A program made the translations under genes and the position numbers. Positions 1-6,741 of a DNA stretch of 16,233 bases are shown piece after piece. The DNA comes from JAENVU01 sp031430375 (GTDB lineage Bacteria; Actinomycetota; Acidimicrobiia; IMCC26256; JAENVU01): assembly GCA_031430375.1 (NCBI GenBank), contig JANPBJ010000040.1:1-16233 (forward strand), given 5' to 3'. Within the stretch, counting starts at the first letter, position 1. The number at the start of each line of letters is the position of its first letter. Under the pieces are notes generated by a model. It did no database searches and had not been told where the DNA came from. It worked only from the letters and a program-made list of their open reading frames with translations.

Positions 1-1430
1 GCCAACGCGGCCGACACCAGCGACCGAGCGACGGCGAGCAGGTTTCGTAGCTCGTGACCGGCAACGTCGCGAGCGACGACATCGGTGGCAACCAGCTCTG
101 CCGCGCGAGTGAGGCTCGCGGCTTCGCGCAACACTCCCGCACCGTCCGTCATGGTCTGTTGCAATGCCACCAGCGTGGTGTCAGCAATGGGCGGTGGTGC
201 CGCACCACCGACGACGACCTCCAAGGCCGCGCCGTGCAACACGCCGGTGGGTTCGGGACCATCCTTGCCCGCGGCGATCGATTCCACGATCCGCGGCGCG
301 AACACCAACCCGTCGAGCAGCGAGTTGGACGCAAGCCGGTTCGCTCCATGAACCCCGGAACACGCGGCTTCGCCACAGGACCACAATCCGGGCATCGTCG
401 AGGCGCCGTCAAGGTCGGTAGCTATCCCACCCGAGAGATAGTGAGCCGCCGGCGCGACCGGCAGAAACTCGGTGCGCGGATCCAACCCCGCGGCCTGGGC
501 CGAGGCCCAGATGGTGGGGAACCGTTCCGGAAAATCGGAGATCGACGTGGCGTCGAGCCAGAGGTGATCGAGGTTGCGGTCGACCAATCGGCGAGCGATC
601 GCTCGCGCCACCACATCGCGCGGCGCGAGATCGGCCAGAGGATGCTCGTCCATCATGAATCGGATGCCGTGCTCGTCACGCAGTACTGCGCCATCACCGC
701 GCAACGCCTCGGAAAGCAGCGGCCGCGGCATGCTCGGGTGATGCATGGCCGTGGGATGGAACTGCATGAACTCCACATCGGCGACGGCGACTCCGGCGCG
801 CAACGCCATGCCGATTCCATCACCGGTGGAGACTGGCGGATTCGTGGTGACCGCATAGAGCTGCCCGGCACCACCCGTGGCGAGCACGGTATTGGTGGCA
901 CGAATCTCGATCGCCGCCGCGGTTGCATCGAGCGCGTACACGCCGACACAGCGGCCGTGCTCCACGATGAGATCCACACTGAAGCACTGTTCACGGACGT
1001 CGATATTCGGCAAGGCACGGGCCGCGTCGGCGAGCGCGCGCTCGATTTCGGCACCCGTGGCATCGCCGCCGGCGTGCACGACACGCGGCAGAGAATGACC
1101 GCCCTCGATCGCGAGTTGGAGCACACCATCCTGCTGGTCGAACTGGGCACCGAGCTCAATAAGTTCGCGTACCCGCCGCGGACCTTCGGTCACGAGCACC
1201 TCGACGGCGTCCCGATCGCACAGACCCGCTCCGGCGGTGAGGGTGTCGATGAGGTGGAGCTCACTCGAATCCGGCGCACCCAACGCCGCGGCGACTCCGC
1301 CCTGCGCATACCGGGTGGCCGACGTTACGAGCGCGCCTTTCGTGACGACCCCGACCGTCCAGCCGCGCTGGGCCGCATGGATCGCCGCGGACAAGCCCGC
1401 GATCCCGCTCCCCAACACCAGAAGATCCAT
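1..1430 (-). CDS. nadB: L-aspartate oxidase NadB (3' end cut by window edge)
   Basis: This flavoenzyme oxidises L-aspartate to iminoaspartate, which NadA converts to quinolinate for NAD synthesis. I translated the minus strand from the ATG at 1430 and it stays open to the left edge, giving 476 residues; family members are about 530-550, so the last part of the C-terminal helical domain is missing. The N-terminus has the FAD dinucleotide motif GSGIAG (residues 7-12). MQFHPTAM starts at residue 222. The substrate/FAD-site segment GLWSCGEAACSGVHGANRLA starts near residue 347, and an LRNLL segment typical of the C-terminal domain lies at the edge. It starts 11 bases after the panC stop, so it is probably the next gene of the same operon. 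I see no clear Shine-Dalgarno sequence, which suggests coupling to panC translation. Succinate dehydrogenase flavoprotein is a relative, but the HGANRLASNSLL context and length fit NadB better. nadA and nadC, if nearby, are outside the window. Confidence 0.95.
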   Translation of the reverse strand, partial: MDLLVLGSGIAGLSAAIHAAQRGWTVGVVTKGALVTSATRYAQGGVAAALGAPDSSELHLIDTLTAGAGLCDRDAVEVLVTEGPRRVRELIELGAQFDQQDGVLQLAIEGGHSLPRVVHAGGDATGAEIERALADAARALPNIDVREQCFSVDLIVEHGRCVGVYALDATAAAIEIRATNTVLATGGAGQLYAVTTNPPVSTGDGIGMALRAGVAVADVEFMQFHPTAMHHPSMPRPLLSEALRGDGAVLRDEHGIRFMMDEHPLADLAPRDVVARAIARRLVDRNLDHLWLDATSISDFPERFPTIWASAQAAGLDPRTEFLPVAPAAHYLSGGIATDLDGASTMPGLWSCGEAACSGVHGANRLASNSLLDGLVFAPRIVESIAAGKDGPEPTGVLHGAALEVVVGGAAPPPIADTTLVALQQTMTDGAGVLREAASLTRAAELVATDVVARDVAGHELRNLLAVARSLVSAAL

Positions 1431-1441
1431 GGCGGCTGATG

Positions 1442-2374
1442 CTACGGGTTGGCGACGGGCTGAGGCCCGTCCGTGGTCGCGCGGACACCGGCGTCGACGG
1501 TCACTCCCGTCCCGGAGATGGTCACGACCACATTGTCGATGAGCCGAGTAAGGCCGAGCCGCGCCGCGACCGCGATGACGAAGGACCCCCGGAGTTCAGC
1601 CCCCGGGCCCTCCAACGAGCGGAGGGACTCCGCGTCGCGGACTTCTGCGTACTCCAACGCCATGACCGGCTGCATCGCAATGTTGGCCGCGATCTCGGCC
1701 ACGACCGCCGCGGGGCGACGTTCACCCGCGACGATCACGTCGGCTGCGCTCACCAAAGCCGCGTGCAGAGCTGGCGCACCGGCGCGCTCGGTTGGGTTGA
1801 GGTACGCGTTACGGCTCGACATCGCGAGGCCGTCGGTTTCGCGAACCAACGGACACCCCACCACCGAGACGGGCAGATTCAGATCGGCGGCCATCTGCCG
1901 GACAACCGCGAGTTGTTGGAAGTCCTTCCGGCCGAAGAACGCCCGTGCCGGCCCGACGATCGAGAACAACTTCGCCACCACGGTGCACACACCGTCGAAG
2001 TGGGTAGGACGCGTCGTGCCACACATGCCGTCGGTCAGGCCCGCGACGTGCACGATGGTCTGGGGCGTTCCCGTTGGGTACATCGCCCCGACCGAGGGGC
2101 GGAACAGCACATCGACCCCAGCCTCCCTGGTGGTCGCGGCGTCACCGTCGTCGTCGCGGGGATACGCGCTCAGATCCTCAGTGGGGCCGAACTGGGTCGG
2201 GTTCACGAACACCGACACAACAACGAAGTCGGTCTCGGCGCGGGCCGCTGCTATCAACGAACGGTGCCCAGCATGGAACGATCCCATGGTGGGAACCAAC
2301 CCCACGGTGAACCCTGTTCTGCGGGCGGCATCACAGTCGGCCCGCAGGCCCTCGATTGTTTCGATCACCCTCAC
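1442..2374 (-). CDS. panC: Pantothenate synthetase PanC
   Basis: PanC joins pantoate and beta-alanine using ATP to make pantothenate, the precursor of CoA, in the cytoplasm. The 310-residue product is slightly longer than the usual 280-300. Visible signatures are PTMGSFHAGH near residue 28 (the HIGH-type nucleotide-binding motif), FVNPTQF, GRKDFQQ, and the RETDGLAMSSRN loop. The start is GTG at 2374, followed by AGG GTG ATC. This GTG is the first codon of the third, partial copy of a 14-base tandem repeat, and the preceding copy supplies a GAGGG Shine-Dalgarno 7 bases upstream. The gene lies 55 bases after the DUF2520 gene and 11 bases before nadB. In Mycobacterium tuberculosis panC is followed by panD; here nadB follows, an arrangement I recall from Streptomyces. 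Confidence 0.95.
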   Translation of the reverse strand: MRVIETIEGLRADCDAARRTGFTVGLVPTMGSFHAGHRSLIAAARAETDFVVVSVFVNPTQFGPTEDLSAYPRDDDGDAATTREAGVDVLFRPSVGAMYPTGTPQTIVHVAGLTDGMCGTTRPTHFDGVCTVVAKLFSIVGPARAFFGRKDFQQLAVVRQMAADLNLPVSVVGCPLVRETDGLAMSSRNAYLNPTERAGAPALHAALVSAADVIVAGERRPAAVVAEIAANIAMQPVMALEYAEVRDAESLRSLEGPGAELRGSFVIAVAARLGLTRLIDNVVVTISGTGVTVDAGVRATTDGPQPVANP

Positions 2375-2402
2375 GCCAACACCCTCACGCCAACACCCTC
2401 AC
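2366..2402 (-). repeat. 14-base tandem repeat carrying the panC RBS and start codon
   Basis: On the minus strand the unit GTGAGGGTGTTGGC occurs twice exactly (2402-2389 and 2388-2375). A third partial copy, GTGAGGGTG (2374-2366), forms the first three codons of panC. Each unit contains a GAGGG Shine-Dalgarno-like core placed 7 bases before the GTG of the next unit. Copies 1 and 2 each open a five-codon reading frame that ends in TGA overlapping the next copy's GTG. A diverged copy may lie at the stop codon of the upstream gene (around 2428-2440). Confidence 0.9.
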
Positions 2403-2429
2403 TTGCGACACCGTCACTGTCCGACCCTC

Positions 2430-3242
2430 TCACGCCAGCGACCCGTCCAGATCCGGATCTCGACCACTGAGTATCGCGGCGCGACGGGCCAGCGCAACGT
2501 AGGCGGCGCGCTCGCTCGGGGGAATCGCCGCGAGGTGAGCGCGAACCGTTTCGACATCACCGCGGCTCACGGGTCCCGTCAGCGCGCGAGCAGGTCCGAG
2601 CGCACCAGTGTTCTCCACCGCGGCTCGCACAATGGGCAGGAACGCCTCTAGCGGGATCGGAGCACATTCCGCCACTGACGCGAGGAGCGCGGTGAGGTGG
2701 TTGCTCGCGATGCACGCGGCCGCGTGATACCGCGCTCGGTCAGCATCTGCCAGTGCAAACGGAAGCATCTCCAGCTCCCGCGCGATCGCTTCAACCTCGG
2801 GGTCACCCGCCACGGCACACCACGAACCCGCCAACCCCTCGCCGCTTCGCGACAGGCCTGGGCCCGACTCTGGCATGGTCTGCAAAGGATGCAGCGCACC
2901 GACCCGACACGACAACGCCCCGAGGACGTCGAGCCCAATAGAACCGGCGAGGTGGATCACCAACGTTGCGGGCACCACGACCGGCGCGAGCTCCACGGCC
3001 ACGGCTGCGATCGCGCGGTCCGGGGTCGAGACGATCACCAAGTTCGCTCCGGCGACCACGGCGGCCACCGACCTCGCGGGTGCACCAAAGCGATCGGCGG
3101 CTTCCCGCACCGACGCTGAGGCCACATCACGGCCCGCAACCCCGGCGACCCGCCAGCCCACGCCCACCAATGCCGACACGACCGTGCATCCGGCCCGCCC
3201 CGGCCCGATGAGCGCCAACGATCGAGCGTCCGGCCCAATCAC
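2430..3242 (-). CDS. Rossmann-fold / DUF2520 protein, probable NAD(P)-dependent oxidoreductase
   Basis: The 270-residue protein has an N-terminal nucleotide-binding motif GPGRAG (residues 13-18), a VSTPD segment after the central strand of the Rossmann domain, the conserved GALHPLQTMP stretch, and a helical C-terminal half of the DUF2520 type. This matches the family of M. tuberculosis Rv3603c, which sits beside panC in the same order. The substrate is not established for this family as far as I know. The fold resembles ketopantoate reductase and 6-phosphogluconate dehydrogenase, so a ketopantoate reductase role next to panC is plausible but inferred. The GTG start at 3242 overlaps the folK TGA by four bases (GTGA), indicating translational coupling. 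A GGGGG stretch 7 bases upstream may act as Shine-Dalgarno. Confidence 0.88.
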   Translation of the reverse strand: MIGPDARSLALIGPGRAGCTVVSALVGVGWRVAGVAGRDVASASVREAADRFGAPARSVAAVVAGANLVIVSTPDRAIAAVAVELAPVVVPATLVIHLAGSIGLDVLGALSCRVGALHPLQTMPESGPGLSRSGEGLAGSWCAVAGDPEVEAIARELEMLPFALADADRARYHAAACIASNHLTALLASVAECAPIPLEAFLPIVRAAVENTGALGPARALTGPVSRGDVETVRAHLAAIPPSERAAYVALARRAAILSGRDPDLDGSLA

Positions 3243-3718
3243 GGTGAAGCCCCCACGCTCAGCGAGTCGTCGGTTCGGTGCACTCCGACCCAGCCCCCAG
3301 CCGGCATCTCGACCAGGTTCGGATCAAGGTCGTGGAGTGGAGCGAGCACGAAGGCTCGGTCATACATCCACGGGTGGGGAATCACGAGCACCGGATCGTT
3401 GAGGCGAACTCCTTCGAACAAGAGCACGTCGACATCGAGCGTGCGGGGCCCCCAATGCTCGTCACGGACCCGCCGCGCGGATCGTTCCGCGGTCTGGGCC
3501 GCGAGCAGCACCGCATACGGGTCGAGGGTGGTATCGATCGCAATGACTGCGTTCAGGAAGTCGTCTTGCGCCGGACCGCCCACTGGGTTGGTCTCATAGA
3601 CGGACGACACCGCGGCCACGGTGATCCCAGGAATGGTGACGAGAATGTCGACCGCGAGCTGAAGGAAGCCCAGGCGGTCACCCAGATTGGAACCGATCCC
3701 GAGATAGACGCGACTCAC
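3239..3718 (-). CDS. folK: 2-amino-4-hydroxy-6-hydroxymethyldihydropteridine pyrophosphokinase (HPPK)
   Basis: FolK transfers pyrophosphate from ATP to hydroxymethyl-dihydropterin, producing the substrate of dihydropteroate synthase in folate synthesis. The 159-residue length is normal for a single-domain HPPK. Key motifs are GSNLGDR (residues 9-15), the NPVGGPAQDDFLN substrate loop (44-56), WGPRTLDVDVLLF (89-101, with Asp95 and Asp97 as the expected magnesium ligands) and IPHPWMYDRAFVLAPL (113-128). The GTG start at 3718 follows the folB stop by 55 bases, a gap mostly filled by a 15-base tandem repeat. The TGA at 3239-3241 overlaps the GTG of the DUF2520 gene. Confidence 0.95.
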   Translation of the reverse strand: MSRVYLGIGSNLGDRLGFLQLAVDILVTIPGITVAAVSSVYETNPVGGPAQDDFLNAVIAIDTTLDPYAVLLAAQTAERSARRVRDEHWGPRTLDVDVLLFEGVRLNDPVLVIPHPWMYDRAFVLAPLHDLDPNLVEMPAGGWVGVHRTDDSLSVGASP

Positions 3719-3727
3719 GCCGGCTCA

Positions 3728-3766
3728 AACGAAGACTGCTCCAACGAAGACTGCTCCAACGAAGAC
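3728..3766. repeat. 15-base tandem repeat in the folB-folK linker
   Basis: On the plus strand AACGAAGACTGCTCC occurs at 3728-3742 and 3743-3757, followed by the partial copy AACGAAGAC (3758-3766), about 2.6 copies. In the transcribed (minus) sense each full unit begins with GGAG, a Shine-Dalgarno-like core, but these lie 20 or more bases from the folK GTG. The nearest candidate RBS is a TGAG between the array and the start. The array fills most of the 55-base gap between the folB stop and the folK start. Confidence 0.9.
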
Positions 3767-3773
3767 CGTGTGA

Positions 3774-4124
3774 TCACGACGAGATGCGTACGCCGACGTG
3801 AGCAACCGATGCCGGGACCGGCGGCCGCAGCTTGCGCACAGTGACTGTGACTCCGGCGACGCGCTCATCCACGCGGCACACCTCGACGATCCGGGTCGCG
3901 AGCCGTTCGAGCAACTGGAACCGCTCGGTCTGCACCACCCGAACGGTCGCGTCGATGATCGCTCCGTAGTCGATGGTGTCGGCGAGATCGTCGCTCTGAC
4001 CGGCCGGGCCGAGATCAACTTCGAGCTCAAGATCGATCCCGAACGGCTGGGCCCGCACCTGCTCCTCGGGCAACACCCCGTGGACCCCGAGGACCTCGAG
4101 CCCCGTGACGAGGATCGTGCCCAT
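3774..4124 (-). CDS. folB: Dihydroneopterin aldolase FolB
   Basis: FolB cleaves dihydroneopterin to 6-hydroxymethyl-dihydropterin and glycolaldehyde, the step before FolK. The 116-residue length fits the family (about 115-125), which forms octamers of the tunnelling fold. GVHGVLPEEQ (residues 13-22) carries the conserved glutamate that contacts the pterin, IDYGAI is at 51-56, LLERLA at 71-76, and Lys98 in the RKLRPPVP segment is the expected catalytic lysine. The ATG at 4124 directly abuts the TAG of the upstream phosphatase-like gene (4125-4127) with no gap, so translation is likely coupled. Confidence 0.94.
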   Translation of the reverse strand: MGTILVTGLEVLGVHGVLPEEQVRAQPFGIDLELEVDLGPAGQSDDLADTIDYGAIIDATVRVVQTERFQLLERLATRIVEVCRVDERVAGVTVTVRKLRPPVPASVAHVGVRISS

Positions 4125-4670
4125 CTAGGCGCCGGACGCTCGCGGCGCGCCGGGCCGAACGATCTTGTCTTCGAGCGTGATCGCCACAATGGTCCGACCG
4201 ACGGCTCCGAGCTCACGACCGGTCAACCGTTCGATCACCACGGTCGCGTGCGGGCCCTCCTCTACCAAGCCGGTGTACAACAGATACCCGGCGAGGACTC
4301 CGATGAGCCGATCGCCGAACTCCTCGTGGTGGACCAAGATCCGCTGCTCCGGGTCGTCGAGTCGGCGCGCAATCGACTCGTAGATCATCGGCAGCCGATC
4401 GGCCAACTCGTCGTGGCGACCAATCGGAACGTGCTCACACGCAATGCCGGCTTCGCCATACGCGTGCAGGTTGTGCGGCGAGTCGAGCAGTGAGATCACT
4501 CGGGTAAAGCCCTGCTGTGCCAACCAGATCAGCTCTTCCTGGCGCCGGATCTTCCGGTGATTCCGCGCGAATCCGCCGGGTCGTTCCGACGCGGCCAGCC
4601 GGTCCTTGATGATCCAGCAGAACATCCGTGGCTCAAGGCCCTGGGCCCATCGTCCCCGCAAGGTCGTCAT
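4125..4670 (-). CDS. Dual-specificity-phosphatase-like protein lacking the catalytic cysteine
   Basis: I place the start at the ATG at 4670, because it overlaps the folP TGA as ATGA and gives 181 residues; a longer reading frame upstream (to 4796) merely runs into folP. The N-terminal half looks like a tyrosine/dual-specificity phosphatase fold: FCWIIKDRLAASERPGG (17-33), a QQGFTRVISLLDS segment (52-64), then EAGIACEHVPIG (73-84). Where such enzymes carry HCX5R, this one reads HHEEFGDR (114-121): His114 and Arg121 are kept but the nucleophilic cysteine position is His115. The following GVLAGYLLYTG helix resembles the one after the phosphate-binding loop. It is therefore probably not a classical Cys-dependent phosphatase; it may bind phosphorylated ligands or regulate folate enzymes. 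The fold assignment is mine by eye. It sits between folP and folB, a position empty in M. tuberculosis. Confidence 0.72.
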   Translation of the reverse strand: MTTLRGRWAQGLEPRMFCWIIKDRLAASERPGGFARNHRKIRRQEELIWLAQQGFTRVISLLDSPHNLHAYGEAGIACEHVPIGRHDELADRLPMIYESIARRLDDPEQRILVHHEEFGDRLIGVLAGYLLYTGLVEEGPHATVVIERLTGRELGAVGRTIVAITLEDKIVRPGAPRASGA

Positions 4671-5515
4671 CGCGACTCCACCACTTCCCGGCGCGCAACC
4701 GTGGCGCGCGCCAATGCTCCTAGGACCGCCGCGACCTGAACGGCCCCGCGTACATCGTGTACTCGCACCATTGCTGCGCCTCGTTCGAGCGCCCACACCA
4801 CCGTGGCCAGCGTGGCGTCATCACGCGCCGCGGGCTCATCGACATCGATCAACCGACCAAGAAAACTCTTCCGCGAGGTCCCCACCAACACCGGGACCCC
4901 AACGCCAGCGATCAGCTCCGGCAAACTCGCGAGAAGCGCCAGATTCTGTTCGATGGTCTTGCCGAACCCGATGCCGGGATCCGCCATCAGCGCATCCTCG
5001 TGGATACCCGCGGCCCTGGCCGCATCCAGGCGCCCGGCCAGGAAATGAGTCACGTCGGTCACCACGTCTTGATACTGCGGGTCCCGCTGCATGGTGGCGG
5101 GTATCCCCAGCATGTGCATCGCCACGTATCCCGCCCCGGAGTCCGCGACCACCTCGAACATCGCCGGATCCGAACCCGCCGAGACATCGTTGACAATCGT
5201 CGCACCGGCCTCCAGGGCCGCAGCTGCCACCTCGGCCTTCCGGGTGTCGACACTGACCGGAACGCCCACGGCCTCGGCGAGTGCTTCGATCACGGGGATC
5301 ACACGTGCGATTTCGGTTGCCGCATCCACCGGCTCGGCACCGGGACGGGTTGATTCGCCGCCGATATCCAGCACCGCCGCTCCGAGCCGCGCGAGCTCGG
5401 TGCCGTGCGCGATTGCCGAGTCGGACGCGAGGAAACGCCCACCGTCGGAAAAGGAGTCAGGGGTGACGTTCACCACACCCATGACCGGCCCTGCGATCGT
5501 CGCCCACCGGAACAT
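4667..5515 (-). CDS. folP: Dihydropteroate synthase FolP
   Basis: FolP condenses hydroxymethyl-dihydropterin pyrophosphate with p-aminobenzoate to form dihydropteroate; it is the sulfonamide target. Starting at the ATG at 5515 gives 282 residues, normal for the family, and places VMGVVNVTPDSFSDGG at residues 11-26, as in other DHPS proteins. The second signature, LDIGGESTRPGA, is at 49-60. SVDTRK is at 88-93, IVNDVSAG at 107-114, MADPGIGFGKT at 177-187, GTSRKSFLGR at 212-221 and VRVHDV at 250-255. An in-frame GTG at 5539 is an alternative start; neither has a convincing Shine-Dalgarno. The open frame continues upstream to 5698, but that part overlaps folE and is not folP-like. The TGA overlaps the next gene's ATG. 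Confidence 0.95.
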   Translation of the reverse strand: MFRWATIAGPVMGVVNVTPDSFSDGGRFLASDSAIAHGTELARLGAAVLDIGGESTRPGAEPVDAATEIARVIPVIEALAEAVGVPVSVDTRKAEVAAAALEAGATIVNDVSAGSDPAMFEVVADSGAGYVAMHMLGIPATMQRDPQYQDVVTDVTHFLAGRLDAARAAGIHEDALMADPGIGFGKTIEQNLALLASLPELIAGVGVPVLVGTSRKSFLGRLIDVDEPAARDDATLATVVWALERGAAMVRVHDVRGAVQVAAVLGALARATVARREVVESR

Positions 5516-5550
5516 CAGGCCAGGCAGCGTACAGGGCACCCCGAGGGTTC

Positions 5551-6153
5551 TCAGCTCCGTGAACGGGGCGGCCCGATCAAGGCCATCGCCTCGGCCCGGG
5601 TGGCCGGACTGTCTTTGAACATGCCGCGCACCGCGGAGGTCACGGTGAGTGATCCCGGCTTGCGGACGCCGCGCATCGACATACAGAGGTGTTCGCACTC
5701 CATCACCACGAACGCGCCCTTGGGATTGAGCATCGTCATCATGGCGTCGGCCACCTGGGTGGTGAGCCGCTCCTGGACTTGGGGTCGACGGGCGTACCCC
5801 TCCACCAGCCGGCCCAACTTCGACAAGCCGGTAATGCGCCCATCGTCACCAGGGATATAGGCCACATGGGCGACCCCGTGAAACGGCACCAGGTGGTGCT
5901 CACACACCGAATACAGCGGAATGTCTCGGACCATCACCATCTCGTCGTGACCCGCCTCGAAGGTCATGCTCAGGTGCTGCGCCGGATCCTCGCGGAGTCC
6001 GACAAAGATCTCTTCGTACATCCGAGCCACCCGCTCCGGGGTCCTGAGCAATCCGTCGCGGTCGGGGTCTTCGCCCACGGCGATCAGGATCTCGCGCACC
6101 GCGCGCGAAATCCGATCGAGGTCAATACCGTCAGTAGCGGCGGACTCGCTCAT
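5551..6153 (-). CDS. folE: GTP cyclohydrolase I (FolE)
   Basis: FolE converts GTP to dihydroneopterin triphosphate, the first step of folate synthesis. The product has 200 residues. The zinc-binding residues expected from E. coli FolE are all present: Cys84 and His87 in YSVCEHHLVPF (81-91) and Cys157 in MECEHLCMSMRG (151-162). GLSKLGRLVEGYARRPQVQE (109-128) is the other hallmark, so this is the zinc type IA enzyme and not the FolE2 family. The ATG at 6153 has a strong AGGAGA Shine-Dalgarno five bases upstream, the best RBS in this cluster. It is separated by 51 bases from hpt and 35 bases from folP. Confidence 0.97.
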   Translation of the reverse strand: MSESAATDGIDLDRISRAVREILIAVGEDPDRDGLLRTPERVARMYEEIFVGLREDPAQHLSMTFEAGHDEMVMVRDIPLYSVCEHHLVPFHGVAHVAYIPGDDGRITGLSKLGRLVEGYARRPQVQERLTTQVADAMMTMLNPKGAFVVMECEHLCMSMRGVRKPGSLTVTSAVRGMFKDSPATRAEAMALIGPPRSRS

Positions 6154-6158
6154 GCAAC

Positions 6159-6164
6159 TCTCCT
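6159..6164 (-). promoter_or_regulatory. Strong Shine-Dalgarno of folE
   Basis: AGGAGA in the minus-strand sense, 5 bases before the folE ATG. It fixes the folE start and is stronger than the RBS of most genes in the run, which rely on overlaps. Confidence 0.8.
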
Positions 6165-6204
6165 GGTGCGGTGGAGTTCAGGGACCGCGGCTGCGGGTGG
6201 TGCC

Positions 6205-6741
6205 TCAGGGTTCGTACTCGACGATCGACTCGAGGTTGCGATAGCGCTCCGCCACATCGAGGCCGTAGCCGATCACAAAGGTGGGCGGGATGGTGAAACC
6301 CACGTACCGAAGATCGAGCTCGGTCTTCTGCTGGCCCTCTTTGAGCAGCAGGGTGCAGACCTCGAGCGATGCCGGATCTCGCGTCGCGAGCGTGCGCCTG
6401 AGGTATGCGAGCGTCAGACCCGAATCGACGATGTCTTCCACGATGATCACGTGGCGATCGGTGAGTTCGATGTCGAGGTCCTTGATGATGCGCACCACAC
6501 CAGAGGATCGGGTGGCCGATCCGTAGGACGACACCGCCATGAAATCGAACTCCACCGGCAGTTCGATGGAGCGAGAAAGGTCGCTCATGAACATGAACGC
6601 GCCTTTGAGGATCCCGAGCAACAACGGGGGTCGTCCCTGGTAATCCTCAGTGATCTGGGCCCCGAGTTCGGCCACTCTCGATCGCAATGCTTCGGTTGAC
6701 ACGATGGTCTGACCAACGTGCGGATCGAGCATGAGCGTCAC
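6205..6741 (-). CDS. hpt: Hypoxanthine (guanine) phosphoribosyltransferase
   Basis: This enzyme salvages hypoxanthine (and usually guanine) using PRPP to form IMP/GMP, feeding the purine pool that also supplies GTP to FolE. The product has 178 residues. The PRPP-binding motif is VEDIVDSGLTL (101-111). LGILKGAFMFMSDL (42-55) and VSSYGSATRSSG (70-81) match the substrate and flexible loops, and GYGLDVAERYRNL is near the C-terminus (158-170). The GTG at 6741 overlaps the tilS TGA (GTGA); an ATG three codons in (6732) is an equally reasonable start. The downstream gene is folE, without the ftsH that normally separates them in actinobacteria. Confidence 0.95.
   Translation of the reverse strand: MTLMLDPHVGQTIVSTEALRSRVAELGAQITEDYQGRPPLLLGILKGAFMFMSDLSRSIELPVEFDFMAVSSYGSATRSSGVVRIIKDLDIELTDRHVIIVEDIVDSGLTLAYLRRTLATRDPASLEVCTLLLKEGQQKTELDLRYVGFTIPPTFVIGYGLDVAERYRNLESIVEYEP

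Noticed and set aside
54..1439. Plus-strand open frame of 461 codons opposite nadB
   Set aside because: Its translation is arginine/histidine-rich with no recognisable motif, and it is the antisense of a clear NadB sequence; such shadow frames are common in high-GC DNA.
1439..2651. Long plus-strand open frames opposite panC and the DUF2520 gene
   Set aside because: They mirror codons of clear genes on the other strand and show no family features.
4671..4796. Longer start for the phosphatase-like protein
   Set aside because: The first 42 codons are the out-of-frame end of folP; the ATGA overlap at 4667-4670 is the natural start.
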